This document shows, in pieces, positions 17,917-27,477 of a stretch of DNA of 64,000 nucleotides. The stretch is taken from assembly GCA_027493935.1 (NCBI GenBank), contig JAOSJV010000011.1, forward strand, positions 857,978 through 921,977. Reading direction: 5' to 3'. Each line of letters starts with the position of its first letter. Within the stretch, counting starts at the first letter, position 1. A program made the translations under genes and the position numbers. This stretch comes from Burkholderiales bacterium. Its GTDB lineage: Bacteria; Pseudomonadota; Gammaproteobacteria; Burkholderiales; SG8-39. The notes under the pieces are model-generated. The model saw only the letters and a list, made by a program, of their open reading frames with translations. It ran no database searches and was not told where the DNA came from.

Positions 17917-20274
17917 CTACCGCGGCGGCCGCGCCCAGGCCGCGGCGAACGCGAGCGGAGAGCGCTGCGCCGAGCGCGACAGTGCGCCCGATCGCCTGCA
18001 GGATCGCCGTGTCGGAGAGCGCGAGCGCACCGAACGCCGTCAGCGTGGTCGCCGCGGCGACGAGCACGGCGAAGGTGCTGCGCAGCTCTTCTGCGCTGCG
18101 GCCGCGGACGCCGGTCGTCGGAGGAGCGTCGAAGAGGCGGTTGAAGAACAGCGCGTAGTTCGTTCCGATTCCGATCACGAGCAGGAACGACACCAGGTGC
18201 AGCAGCGAGAGTCTCGTGCCGGCCGCGAGCAGCAGCGCCGCGGTCGCCGCGGTCGCCGCGAGCACCGGGAGCATCACATTCGCGGCGGCGCGGATGCCGC
18301 CGAGCCCGAGCCAGAGCACGGCGCCGATCACCGCGACGCCGGCCGCGGCGAGCGCGAGCGCCTGGTCGCGGAAGCCACCGATCATGCGCTCGGACTCGTG
18401 CTTGAGATCGACCGCCTCCACCGCCCGATCGTCGAGCGCGGAAATCGCTCGCCCCAGCGCGTGCGGATCGGACACGCCGGAGAGCGGCGCGAGCCCGACC
18501 CAGCGGCCGCTTTGCTCGCGCAGGAGGGCGCGCAGCGCCGCACCCCACGCGGTGCCGGCGAGATCGTCCGGGGTGACGGGTGGCGCGGTGCGCGCCGCTG
18601 CGGCGTCGGCGAGGAATGGCGCGAACAGCCCGTCGCGGAACGGCAGTCCGGCGGACGCGCGCCCAAGCCGTGCGGCGAGGGTTTCCGGGTCGGGCAGCGC
18701 CGCGCGGCGCGCGCGCTGCGTCGCTTCGCTTGGCAGATACCGTGCCGGAGTATCGAAGCCGCGGATGACGCCCCGCGCGGCAAGGGCGGCGAGCGGGGCC
18801 TCGAGCGCCTCGAAGCGCGCAAGCACAGCGTCGCGCGTCGGTGCCCGCACCACCACGAGGTGGCGCACGTCCGGCGCGCCGAGCGCATCGCGCAGCGCCT
18901 GGTCGCGCGCCTTCGCCGCCTCCGGCACCGGGCTCAGGGCGGCGATGTCGTCCTCCCAGAGCGCCGCGTGCCGCAGGCCGATGAACGCGAGGGCAGCGGC
19001 GAGCGCGAGCGGCACGAGCGGCGCTGCGCGTCGGGCGAGGTGCGCGGCGGCGGCGAGCGCGCCGGCGAAAGGCACCCCGGCGGCGCGTCGGCCGCCCAGC
19101 GCTGCGGCGCGAGCGCCGGGAGCACGTGGCGCGTGACGAGCCCCGCGGCGAGCGCGCCGACGAACAGCAGCAGCCCGAGTTGCGCGAGGCCCGCGAAGCT
19201 CGAGGCGAGCATGGCGAGGGAGCCGAACACGGTGGTGAGCACGGCCAGCCGCAGCGTCGGCCAGACGCGCTGCGCGGTTGCCGCCAGCGTCTCGCTCCTC
19301 GCACGGCTCGCGAGCAGATAGGTCGAGTAGTCGGCCGCCTCGCCGATCAGCGTCGCGCCGAACCCGAGCGTGATGCCGTGCACGATGTCGAAGCCCAGGC
19401 TCACCGCGCTGATGCCTGCGAGCATGCCGGTCGCGACCGGCAGCACCCCGAAGCCGACCAGCGCCACGCGCCGGTAGGCGAGGAGCAGGATCAGGGCGAC
19501 GCCGCCGCCGGCGAGCGCCGCGAGGCGCCAGGCGTCGGCCTCGATCGCGGCGCGCGCGGCAACCGCGAACACCGGCGGCCCGGACGTGACGATGCGCACC
19601 TGCGGTCCGGCGCGCGCTGCCGTGAACGCCGACTCGATCGCCGCGAGCGCCGCCGCCTGCGCGTCCAGATCGTAGCCTGGCGTACGGGTCTCGGCGGCGA
19701 GGAGCGCGCGGCCCCCGGCGGCGTCGAACCACACGCCCTCGCGCAGCCGGGGCGGGTGACGCTCGAGATGGCGCGCGAGCGCGGCGGTCGTCTCGCCGGT
19801 GGGATCGGCAGCGAGCGTCGAGCGCGCCAGCGGGCCGAGCGGCGAGGCGAGGCGTTCCAGCGTGCGCTCGAGCGCGGCGCGCAGCCCCTGCTCGGTGAAG
19901 CGCTCCGGCGTCACCGCCGGGCTGAGGACGTAGCGATGCGCGAAGAGCACGTCGCGGTCCTTGCGCGCGGCGGTGCTCTCGCCGTTCGCGACGTAGCCGA
20001 ACGCGCCCGAGTCGCGCAGGCGCCGGGCGAGCGTGCGGCTGGAGGCCGCCAGCGCCGGCGCATCCGCTCCCTCCAGCGCGATCAGCACCAGGCGCGAGGC
20101 GACGCCGTCGCGCAGCTGTCCCATCAGCAGCTCCTGGGCGGGCGTCGCCGCGCGCGGCAGGAAGGCCGTGAGATCGGCGGTGACGCTCGTGCGGGCGAGC
20201 AGGATCCACAGGCAGGCCGCCACCGCCGCGAGCCAGATTGCGAGCGGCGCCACGCGAGCCGCCCGCGGGTGCAT
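17917..20274 (-). CDS. MMPL/RND-family exporter of the polyene cluster (two frameshifts)
   Basis: About 785-residue inner-membrane transporter with two six-helix halves and large periplasmic loops. Membrane segments include APLAIWLAAVAACLWILL at the N-terminus, ATLIEGAADYSTYLLAS-like helices in the middle and VSFLLVIGIGTNYALFF in the second half. In APE clusters this protein is thought to carry the lipid-linked polyene to the outer membrane. The ATG at 20274 overlaps the lolA-like stop (TGATG). Indels near 19075 and 17962 break the frame; after the second, the protein ends ALSLAFAAAWARPPR at a TAG at 17917-17919. Confidence 0.8.
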
Positions 20275-20927
20275 CAGCCGGACCTCCCGGTCGCGGATGC
20301 GGGAGCAGGCCCAGGTGCGGGCGGCGAAACGGGAACGAAGCGGGTCACGACCCGGTCCCCGCTCGTCTCCAGCGTCTCCATGCGCTCGATCCGGTCGCCG
20401 CTGCCCGAGATGCGCACGCTCGTGACGTACTCCGCCAGCGCCGCATCGGCGGGCAGGAGCGCGATCGTCCAAGCCTCGCGTTGGCCCGCGAAGAGCACCT
20501 GGTAGTGCCGCCGCAATGCCGCCAGGTCGCCGGCGAGCGTCGCGCGGATGCTCTCGACGAACACGCGCAGCACCGGCAGACCATCGAGCGCGAACGTGCG
20601 CTCGTTGCCGTCGCGCTCGATGGTCACCGCGCCGCCGTCGATCGTGTAGCGCTCGGCGCGCGGTGTCAGCATGCGCCGCTCGAGGCGCGCCGGACGCCGG
20701 TAGCGCAGCTCGCCGGTCGCGACGAGCGGCTCGCGCAGCGCGTCCGAATGGCGCGTCTCCTCGAAGCGGACCGTCGCCGCCTCGCGCGCCGCAAGCTCGC
20801 GCATCAGCCGCTCGAGGTCGAACGCGGCCGCCGCGCGCGGCGCGCCGGGCGCGGCGAGGAGGGCGAGGCAGAGCGCGGCCGCCGCGCCGCCGCTCAGCGG
20901 CGCCCGCCGGCCTCGGGCGCCGCCCAT
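20274..20927 (-). CDS. LolA-like outer-membrane lipoprotein carrier of the polyene cluster
   Basis: A 217-residue periplasmic protein with an N-terminal signal peptide (AAALCLALLAAPGAPRAAA) and a LolA/LolB-type beta-sheet domain (VRFEETRHSDALREPLVATG, LRYRRPARLERRML). Cluster-specific LolA homologues are expected to shuttle the lipidic pigment across the periplasm together with the MMPL protein encoded next. The start at 20927 overlaps the acyltransferase gene by 34 bases. It ends in a short Pro/Ala tail. Confidence 0.8.
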   Translation of the reverse strand: MGGARGRRAPLSGGAAAALCLALLAAPGAPRAAAAFDLERLMRELAAREAATVRFEETRHSDALREPLVATGELRYRRPARLERRMLTPRAERYTIDGGAVTIERDGNERTFALDGLPVLRVFVESIRATLAGDLAALRRHYQVLFAGQREAWTIALLPADAALAEYVTSVRISGSGDRIERMETLETSGDRVVTRFVPVSPPAPGPAPASATGRSG

Positions 20928-21832
20928 ACGTCGAAGAAGTTGAACCAGTTGTACGGCGCGAGCCGCGCGTAGTGCTCCAGGCGCGCGGCATATGCGCGGG
21001 CGAGCGCAGCGATCGCCGCGTCGCGTCCGGCACGCGGCAGCGCGCCCGGCGCGCGAAACAGCTCGAAGTGGATGTCGTAGCGGCGTCCACCGCGGTAGAG
21101 CCCGAAGCCGAGCACGACCGGCGCGCCGAGCACCGCCACGAGCGCGAACGGGCCTTCGGGCAGCCACATCGTGCCGCCGAGGAACGGACACGCGATCGGC
21201 CGGTCGCCCGGGCGCAGCCGGTCGGCGAGCAATCCGACGAGCGCGCCGCCGTCGAGGCGCGCCTTCGCGCGCAGCAGCGACTCGGGCTCGCCGAGGTTGA
21301 TGACGTCGGCGGCGAGCGCCGGATTGACCGCGGCGAACACCTGCGTCATCTTCCGCGCGTTGGCGTTGTCCATCAGCATCGCGACCGGCCAGCGCGGACC
21401 CGCGAGCGCCGCCGCGCGCAGCACCTCGAAGCTTCCCAGGTGCGCGCCGATGAGCAGGCATCCGGCGCCACCCGCCATCGCGCGCTCCACCGCCTCCGCG
21501 CCGTGCAGCCGCACATCGAAGTGCCCATAGCGGCCACCGAGGAAATAGACGCGGTCGAGCAGGGTCGCGGCAAACGTGGAGTAATGGCGGTAGACGTCGG
21601 CGAAGCCTGCGCGCCGGCCGAGCACGCGCGCGAGGTAGGCGCGCGAGGCGCGCCGCGGCGCGACCGAGAAGGCGACGAAGTAGGCGACGATGGCCGGCAG
21701 CAGCGCCCGACCGGCGCCGCGGCCGAGCCGTCGCGTGATCCACACGATGAGACGGATGAGCGCCGGGCTGCCGCGCTCGCGCGCCGCAAGCCACTGCGGC
21801 CGGCTGGCGGGCTCAATCCCGGTGGTGGTCAT
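20894..21832 (-). CDS. LpxL/HtrB-like acyltransferase of the polyene cluster
   Basis: A 312-residue membrane-bound acyltransferase of the lysophospholipid/lauroyl family. The catalytic HX4E-type motif is in LLIGAHLGSFEVLRAA and a second motif is in VGLLADRLRPGD. One membrane helix is near residue 45 (LLPAIVAYFVAFSVA). In aryl polyene systems it would attach the polyene to its lipid core. The ATG at 21832 overlaps the hotdog gene by 20 bases; longer frames upstream are not supported. Confidence 0.82.
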   Translation of the reverse strand: MTTTGIEPASRPQWLAARERGSPALIRLIVWITRRLGRGAGRALLPAIVAYFVAFSVAPRRASRAYLARVLGRRAGFADVYRHYSTFAATLLDRVYFLGGRYGHFDVRLHGAEAVERAMAGGAGCLLIGAHLGSFEVLRAAALAGPRWPVAMLMDNANARKMTQVFAAVNPALAADVINLGEPESLLRAKARLDGGALVGLLADRLRPGDRPIACPFLGGTMWLPEGPFALVAVLGAPVVLGFGLYRGGRRYDIHFELFRAPGALPRAGRDAAIAALARAYAARLEHYARLAPYNWFNFFDVWAAPEAGGRR

Positions 21833-22157
21833 CGGCCGCGAAGCGAAGCACGCCGCGCGCGACGGACCGCGCGCCGCTCGTGCACTCGAAGCGCGTCTCG
21901 CCGGCACTCGTATGCGCGAAAACGATCGTGCACGGCTCGCCGGGGACGAGCGGCGCGAGAAACTTCGCCTGGGGCACGCCCGTCAGCCGCAACGGGCCGC
22001 GGCGCGCCGCGAGCGCCGCCTGGACGTGGGCGAGGACGAGCACGCCGGGCACCACCGGATCCCCGGGGAAATGGCCGGGCAGCGCTGGATGGTCGGGTGC
22101 GATCGAGAACGTGATGCGGTCCGCGCGCATCGTCGGCTCCCTGTCGTGTGCCGCCAT
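21813..22157 (-). CDS. hotdog dehydratase/thioesterase, ApeI-like
   Basis: A 114-residue hotdog protein with the FabZ-type catalytic sequence HPALPGHFPGDPVVPGVLVL. In APE clusters this is the ApeI-type dehydratase, which works with the ApeP-type partner encoded at the operon end. A second ATG at residue 10 (MRADRITF) is an alternative start. It lies nine bases after the ligase gene and overlaps the acyltransferase gene. Confidence 0.78.
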   Translation of the reverse strand: MAAHDREPTMRADRITFSIAPDHPALPGHFPGDPVVPGVLVLAHVQAALAARRGPLRLTGVPQAKFLAPLVPGEPCTIVFAHTSAGETRFECTSGARSVARGVLRFAADDHHRD

Positions 22158-22166
22158 CGCGCGCCC

Positions 22167-23504
22167 TCAGCGCGCCGCCTCGGCCTCGAGCAGGCGCAGC
22201 GCCTCGAGCGGCAGCTTGCCGGTCGAGGCGCGCGGCAGCGCGGCGACCTTCACGAGCGGGCGCGGCAGGAACGCCGGGTCGATCGCCCGGCGCAGCGCAT
22301 CGATGATCTCGCCCTCGGTCAGGGCCGGTGCGACCACGAACGCCATCAGCCGCGCGACCTGGCCGTCAGAGGCGCCCTGCGGCACGTGGAACACGCCATC
22401 CTGCACGCCGGGGATCTCGAGCAGCTTGTGGTTGAGGTCGCCGAGCGAGGCGCGCTTGCCGGCGATGTTCAGCATGTCGCGCGCGCGCCCTCGAGCAGGA
22501 ACTCCGTGTCGTTCGCCGGATGCAGCAGGTCGGAGGTGCGGACGCGGCCGTGCACGTGGCCGCCGGTGAACGCCCAGCCGTGCCCGTCGGGCGCGAGGCG
22601 GATGCCCGACATCGTGCGCCACGTCGGCGTCGCCGTGGTGCGGCGGGTGGCGACCATTCCAGCCTCGCTGCAGCCGTAGATCTCGATCACGCGGGTCGCG
22701 AAGCGGCGCTCGGCCGCGGCCGCAAGCGCCGGCGCGAGCGGTGCCGCGGCCGACACGATCAACGCAAAGCGCGGGCAGCGCGGTCTCGCCCTCGACGCAG
22801 GCGCGCACGTGGATCGGCGTCGTCACCAGCACGCGCGGCGCGGGCAGCGCCGCGAGCCCCGCGCGCACGTCGGCGGCGAGCAGCGGCCGGGCCGGATGCA
22901 TGGCGCCGCCGAGCAGCAGCGGCAGCAGCACGGTGGACTCGAGGCCGTACATGTGCTGCGGAGGCACGGTGCCGAGGAGGTTGAACGCGCTCGGCGCGAG
23001 CCCGAGCGCCTCGCCCTCGGCGCGCGCGCCGGCGGCGAGCTTGCCCCAGCGCTTGAGGTTCGGCCGCGGCTCGCCCGTGCTGCCCGAGGTGAACACGACC
23101 GCCGCCGGGTGATCTGCGGCGATGGCCGGGACGTGCGCGGGGCCGCGTGCATGCGGCGGGACGTCCGGATAATCCACGACCGGCGCGTCGAGCGGCGGGA
23201 GCGGGGCGTCGGTGACCGCGCCGCACCCTGCGTACGCGGCGCCGACCTGCACCAGCGCCCGCTCGGTGCGGTTCGGCGGCAGCAGGGTCGTCTTTCCCGC
23301 GAGGAGCGTCGCGGCGAGCACCACCGCGAACCGGTAGCGGTCCTCGCAGAGGTTCATCACGTGCGCGCCGGCCGGCAGCGCCGCCGCCAAGTGCTCGACC
23401 TCTGCGAGGAACCGCGCGACGCTCACCGGTGCGCCGTCGCGCCAGGCGACCGGCCGGCCCAGCGCGTCGTGCCCGACCAGGGGAAGCGTCTGCACGGTCG
23501 CCAT
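22167..23504 (-). CDS. AMP-dependent acyl/aryl ligase of the polyene cluster (two compensating frameshifts)
   Basis: Adenylate-forming enzyme of about 445 residues, expected to activate the aryl starter acid or load it on ACP. The P-loop reads VVFTSGSTGEPRPNLKRW. The middle part (IEIYGCSEAGMVATRRT, about 22762-22490) is in a second frame, and the C-terminal part (RDMLNIAGKRASLGDLNHKL, with PRASTGKLPLEALR) returns to the first. Two indels, near 22770 and 22490, therefore cancel each other. The catalytic Lys is in STGKLP. The ATG at 23504 is eight bases past the upstream gene. Confidence 0.82.
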   Translation of the reverse strand: MATVQTLPLVGHDALGRPVAWRDGAPVSVARFLAEVEHLAAALPAGAHVMNLCEDRYRFAVVLAATLLAGKTTLLPPNRTERALVQVGAAYAGCGAVTDAPLPPLDAPVVDYPDVPPHARGPAHVPAIAADHPAAVVFTSGSTGEPRPNLKRWGKLAAGARAEGEALGLAPSAFNLLGTVPPQHMYGLESTVLLPLLLGGAMHPARPLLAADVRAGLAALPAPRVLVTTPIHVRACVEGETALPALCVDRVGRGTARAGACGRGRAPLRDPRDRDLRLQRGWNGRHPPHHGDADVAHDVGHPPRARRARLGVHRRPRARPRPHLRPAASGERHGVPARGRARDMLNIAGKRASLGDLNHKLLEIPGVQDGVFHVPQGASDGQVARLMAFVVAPALTEGEIIDALRRAIDPAFLPRPLVKVAALPRASTGKLPLEALRLLEAEAAR

Positions 23505-23512
23505 GGCGTGGT

Positions 23513-24127
23513 TCAGCGAAAGAGCTCGGGGGCGCGCCGCGCGAGGCAGGCCGCGACTGCGAGCGGATGGGTGTGCGCGTACTGCGGGAAGCGGCGCACC
23601 CGATAAGGGTACTCCGCGAAGAACAATGCGGCCAGCACCGCGTAGCTCAGCACGTTGCTGAAGAACGACCAGGCGACCGTCGAGGCGAAGCGCGCGAGCA
23701 GCACCGACGCTACGGCCATGGCGAGCGGCAGCAGCGTCCAGACCCAGGTGAGCACGCGGGTGTAGCGCACGAGCTCGTGCGGCAAGTGTTCGCCGTGATC
23801 GATCATGCGCGCCATGCGCTCGACGAGCGGCACGCGCCCGCGGCGCAGGGTGCGGCCGAACACCCATGCGACCGCGAGATAGGCTGCGGCCGGCCAGACG
23901 AACGCGAGCGGCACGACCGCGCGCGCGTCGAGCAGGGCGAGCCCCGCGATGCCGAGCGCGGCGAGCGCGAGCGCGCCGGGCGGAAACCGGTGCGCGCCGC
24001 CGTCGAGCGCGGCGGCGGCTGCCGCGATCGCTGCGAACCCCGCGAGCAGCGCCCAGCTCTCCCAGACGATCGCGAGGTGCAGCACGAGCGGACCCGCCCC
24101 GAGCACCGCGGCGAGCGGCAGCTTCAT
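23513..24127 (-). CDS. COG4648-like membrane protein of the polyene cluster
   Basis: A 204-residue protein with about six hydrophobic segments (VLGAGPLVLHLAIVW, ALAALGIAGLALL, VLTWVWTLLPLAMAVASVLL). COG4648-type integral membrane proteins are regular members of aryl polyene clusters, with no known activity. The C-terminus ends with a basic cytoplasmic stretch. It starts 28 bases after the ACP gene. Confidence 0.75.
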   Translation of the reverse strand: MKLPLAAVLGAGPLVLHLAIVWESWALLAGFAAIAAAAAALDGGAHRFPPGALALAALGIAGLALLDARAVVPLAFVWPAAAYLAVAWVFGRTLRRGRVPLVERMARMIDHGEHLPHELVRYTRVLTWVWTLLPLAMAVASVLLARFASTVAWSFFSNVLSYAVLAALFFAEYPYRVRRFPQYAHTHPLAVAACLARRAPELFR

Positions 24128-24155
24128 GACCGGCGCGTCCCGGGCGCGCGCGCGC

Positions 24156-24425
24156 TCATCGGGCGCGCTGGCGCTCCACGTGCGCGGCGAGGCTGCGCAG
24201 CGACGCGAAGACGCGCACGTTCGCCTCGTCGTCGGCGCGCAGCTCGACGCCGTAGCGCTTCGCGATCGCGAGCGAGATCTCGAGCATGTCGATCGAATCG
24301 AGCCCGAGCCCCTCGCCGTAGAGCGGCGACTCGGGGTCGACGTTCCCGGCTGCGACGTCGAGGTTCAGCACCTCGACCATCAGCGCGGAGAGCTCGGCTT
24401 CGAACGTCGTCTGCTGCGTGGTCAT
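24156..24425 (-). CDS. acyl carrier protein of the polyene cluster
   Basis: An 89-residue ACP that carries the growing chain on a phosphopantetheine arm. The attachment Ser is S44 in GEGLGLDSIDMLEISLAI, the canonical DSxD/E-M context. The N-terminal ELSALMVEVLNLD helix and acidic composition fit. Many APE clusters have two ACPs; only this one is visible here. Intact. Confidence 0.9.
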   Translation of the reverse strand: MTTQQTTFEAELSALMVEVLNLDVAAGNVDPESPLYGEGLGLDSIDMLEISLAIAKRYGVELRADDEANVRVFASLRSLAAHVERQRAR

Positions 24426-24507
24426 GCGTGTATCGTTCGGTCTCGCGGCGCAGGTCGGGATATTAGTGTATCCGCGGTGCTGCGCGGCAGCGAGCGGCGC
24501 TGCGTCA

Positions 24508-25815
24508 CTAGGCGGTGGGGTGCACGTTCTCGCGCCGCCTGAGCGCCGCGCGCGCGCTGCGCCGTGGCTCGCTCAGGCTCTTCGCATAGTAGATCAGCTG
24601 GAACAGGCGGATGCGCCAGCGAACGCCGTTCGCGCGGTAAATGTCACCGGCGAGGAACGAGACGATGCCGTCGACCACCCGCAGCACGTTGCGCGGGTGC
24701 ATCAGGAGGTCGCGCATCGCCGGCGCGCTCATGCGGTAGATGAACCAGGTGAACATGCGCAGGCCGCGGCGCATGCGGCGCTCGTAGGCGCGGGCAAAGC
24801 GCGCCGCCGCTGCCGGAGCGCGCAGGCTGCGGTCCACCGTCCGTGCCGCCTCGAACGCGCCCGTCATGGCGAGATAGACGCCCGACGAGAACACCGGATC
24901 GACGAATGCGAACGCGTCGCCGACCATCAGGTAGCCCGGTCCGTGGGCGCGCCGCGTCTGGTAGCTGTAGTTGCCCGTCGCGGTGGCCGGGGCGATCCGG
25001 CGCGCCTGCGCGAGGCGCGCGGCGAGCGGCGGGCACAGCGCGATCGTCGCGTCGAGAAACGCGTCGAGCGAGTCGCGCCGGGTCTTCAGGTAGGCCGGCC
25101 AGCAGACCGCGCCGACGCTGGTGATGCCGCGGCTGAGCGGAATGAACCAGAACCAGCCATGCTCGAACCAGTAGATCGCGATGTTGCCGGCGTCGCGGCC
25201 GGCGGTGCGGTCGGCGTTCTCGTAGTGGCCGAAGATCGCAGCGCTCGCGTGGCGGCGGTTGGCCTCGCGCATGCCGAGCCGGGTCGCGAGCAGCGCGTCG
25301 CGGCCGGTGGCGTCCACCAGGAACCGGGCGCGCCATGCGAGGTCCCCTTCCGGCCCCGTGCTGTGCACGGTGACCGTGCCGCCGGGCGCGCTCGGCAGGT
25401 CGACCTGCACGGCGCGCGTCTCCTCGAATACTGCAACGCCTCTGCGCTCGGCGTTGCGGAGAAGGACTTGGTCGAGCTCGGCGCGGTGCACCTGGAAGGC
25501 CGTCGGCTCGGCGGCGTCGAGCGCGCCGGCGAAGTAGAACGTCTGCGCGGTGCCGTGCTCGCGCGAGTGGAACTCGGCGCCGGCCTTCACTACGCCGATC
25601 GCACGGACCTCGTCGAGCACGCCGAGGCGCGCGAACAGCGGATTGTTGCGCGGCAGCAGCGACTCGCCGATGTGGAAGCGCGGGTGGCGGTCCTTGTCGA
25701 GCAACGCCACCCGCCACCCTTTCTCGGCAAGCAGCACGCCCGTCGTCGTGCCAGCGGGACCGCCGCCGATCACGATCACGTCGTAGGCGCGTGCGGAGTT
25801 CGCGGGGCCGGTCAT
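24508..25815 (-). CDS. FAD-dependent oxidoreductase (halogenase/geranylgeranyl-reductase-like)
   Basis: A 435-residue flavoprotein. The N-terminal Rossmann motif is VIVIGGGPAGTTTGVLLAEK, the motif FHIGESLLPRNNPLF resembles tryptophan-halogenase-like proteins, and the second FAD contact is GYLMVGDAFAFVDPVFSSG. Flavoproteins of this class occur in xanthomonadin/APE clusters, where halogenation or hydroxylation of the aryl head is suspected. The Trp-x-Trp-x-x-Ile halogenase motif is not evident, so a hydroxylase or reductase is equally possible. Intact. Confidence 0.8.
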   Translation of the reverse strand: MTGPANSARAYDVIVIGGGPAGTTTGVLLAEKGWRVALLDKDRHPRFHIGESLLPRNNPLFARLGVLDEVRAIGVVKAGAEFHSREHGTAQTFYFAGALDAAEPTAFQVHRAELDQVLLRNAERRGVAVFEETRAVQVDLPSAPGGTVTVHSTGPEGDLAWRARFLVDATGRDALLATRLGMREANRRHASAAIFGHYENADRTAGRDAGNIAIYWFEHGWFWFIPLSRGITSVGAVCWPAYLKTRRDSLDAFLDATIALCPPLAARLAQARRIAPATATGNYSYQTRRAHGPGYLMVGDAFAFVDPVFSSGVYLAMTGAFEAARTVDRSLRAPAAAARFARAYERRMRRGLRMFTWFIYRMSAPAMRDLLMHPRNVLRVVDGIVSFLAGDIYRANGVRWRIRLFQLIYYAKSLSEPRRSARAALRRRENVHPTA

Positions 25816-25837
25816 CGCGCTGCGTCTCGGTGCGCAA

Positions 25838-26605
25838 TTATAGCCGCGGCCGGGCGCGCAACCGCCGGGCCGCGAGCTGCGGCAGCCGCGCGAGCGCGCC
25901 CACGAGGAGCCGGCTGTGCATCCAGACCAGCAGCGCGTTGTCGCGCAGGTAGTCGAAGTGCGACACGCCGCCCTCCTCGGGCCGGAAGTAGCGCACGGCG
26001 GTCGCGATCCGCACCGGCCTCACCCCGGTCCACGCGAGCCGCACCGCCGCCTCGGGATCGAAATCGAAGCCGCGCATCCACCGGCCGCGCTCCATCACGC
26101 GCAGAAGCGGGACGATCGGATAGAGCCGGAAGCCGAACAGCGAGTCGCCGATGCCGGCCCAGAGCGTCGCCAGATCGGCGAAGAAATTCGAGATGCGGCG
26201 GCCGTGCACGCGCGCCCTCGGCGCGCTGGCGTCGAAGACCGGCTGGCCGAGGATCATCGCATCCGGCGCGGCGCGCGAGGCGGCCATCAGGTCCGCGATG
26301 CGCTCGGCCGGGTGCTGGCCGTCGGCGTCCATGGTGAGCGCGTGCGTGAACCCGGCCGCGGCCGCGGCCCGCAGCCCGTGCAGCACCGCCGCACCCTTGC
26401 CGCCGTTGCGCTCGAGGCGCAGCACGCGCAGGCCCGGATCGTCCGCGGCGAGCGCCGCGACCGGCGCGTCGCTGCCGTCGGTGCTGCCGTCGATCACGAC
26501 CCACACGGGGGACCACCGCGCGCGCGCGGCGCGCACCGTCTCGACGAGCTTCGCGCCGGTGTTGTAGCTCGGGATGAGGACGAGGTGGGTCGCCGAGGTG
26601 TGCAT
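25838..26605 (-). CDS. family 2 glycosyltransferase of the polyene cluster
   Basis: A 255-residue GT-A fold enzyme with the N-terminal LVLIPSYNTGAKLVETV and the metal-binding DXD in TMDADGQHP. There is no membrane helix. GT2 enzymes of this type are regular APE cluster members and may decorate the polyene. It is separated from the methyltransferase by 28 bases and from the FAD enzyme by 22, all on one strand. Intact. Confidence 0.85.
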   Translation of the reverse strand: MHTSATHLVLIPSYNTGAKLVETVRAARARWSPVWVVIDGSTDGSDAPVAALAADDPGLRVLRLERNGGKGAAVLHGLRAAAAAGFTHALTMDADGQHPAERIADLMAASRAAPDAMILGQPVFDASAPRARVHGRRISNFFADLATLWAGIGDSLFGFRLYPIVPLLRVMERGRWMRGFDFDPEAAVRLAWTGVRPVRIATAVRYFRPEEGGVSHFDYLRDNALLVWMHSRLLVGALARLPQLAARRLRARPRL

Positions 26606-26633
26606 CCGGCCGGCCGCTGCGCGTACCTGCGCC

Positions 26634-27400
26634 TCAGCCGGCGCCCGGCTTGACCGCGCGGTACTCGGAGAGAAAGCCGAGCTCGGCCGACCGGCGGACG
26701 TCGCCGAAGCCGGCGTGCTCGAGCGTGCCGAGCACGCGCTCCGGGGGCACGCACGCCTCGATCGTGTCCCAGTAGTAGCGCATCAGCATCGGCATGTCCG
26801 GCGAGCGCGCCACCAGCCGCGCGAGCAGCGGAACGACGCCGCGCAGGTAGCCTTTGAGCAGCGCGCGGCCGATCCGCCCGCGCGGCGGCGTGATCTCCAG
26901 GATCAGCACGATACCGCCCGGCCGCAGCACGCGCAGGAACTCGCCCGAGGCCGCCGCGAGATCCGTCACGTGCCGCAGCGCGTAGCCCATGCTCAGGAAA
27001 TCGGCGGAGGCGTCGGGCAGCGGGATGCGCTCGGCGCTGCCCTCGAGCCGGCGCACGCCGGCGGGCAGCACCGCGTTCGCGAGCATCGCGGAGCTCGGGT
27101 CGACGGCGACGACTGCTGCGGGCGCGCCGACGAGCGCCGCCGCCTCGCGCGCGACGAGCCCGGTGCCCGCGCCGACGTCGACGACGCGCATGCCCGGGAC
27201 GAGCCCGGCGCGCACGAGCGCTGCGCGCCGGTAGTACGCACCGGTGCCGAACGCCATGCAGCGCTCCACGCGCGTGTAGTCGCCGGCGGTGCGGTCGAAG
27301 AGGGCGCGCACCCACGGACGGCGCTCGGCCTCGCTCGCGAAATAGCGCACGAGCGGGGGTGCGGCGCATGAACGATGTCGGACGGCGGCTCGCGGGTCAT
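26634..27400 (-). CDS. UbiE-like class I SAM methyltransferase (frameshift at N-terminus)
   Basis: About 255-residue methyltransferase; motif I is VVDVGAGTGLVAREAA, and SMGYALRHVTD is the UbiE-like post-I region. It may methylate the aryl head group. The frame carrying the body opens at VRYFASEAERRPWVRALF. Restoring one C in the CCCCC run at about 27356-27360 links it to MTREPPSDIVHAPHPPL, which fits the family start, so I place the start at 27400. It is the first gene of the leftward operon. Confidence 0.8.
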
Positions 27401-27477
27401 GTCATGCACGCAGCGATCGAGCCTGCAAGCCTAGCATAGCGGTGCGGCGCAGGCCGCGATCGGCATCACTGGGCGCC

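Noticed and set aside
16661..20209. A fused MMPL-ketosynthase protein
   Set aside because: The continuous frame arises because a single-base indel near 17962 removes the exporter stop; with it corrected the exporter ends at 17917 and the ketosynthase starts at 17848.
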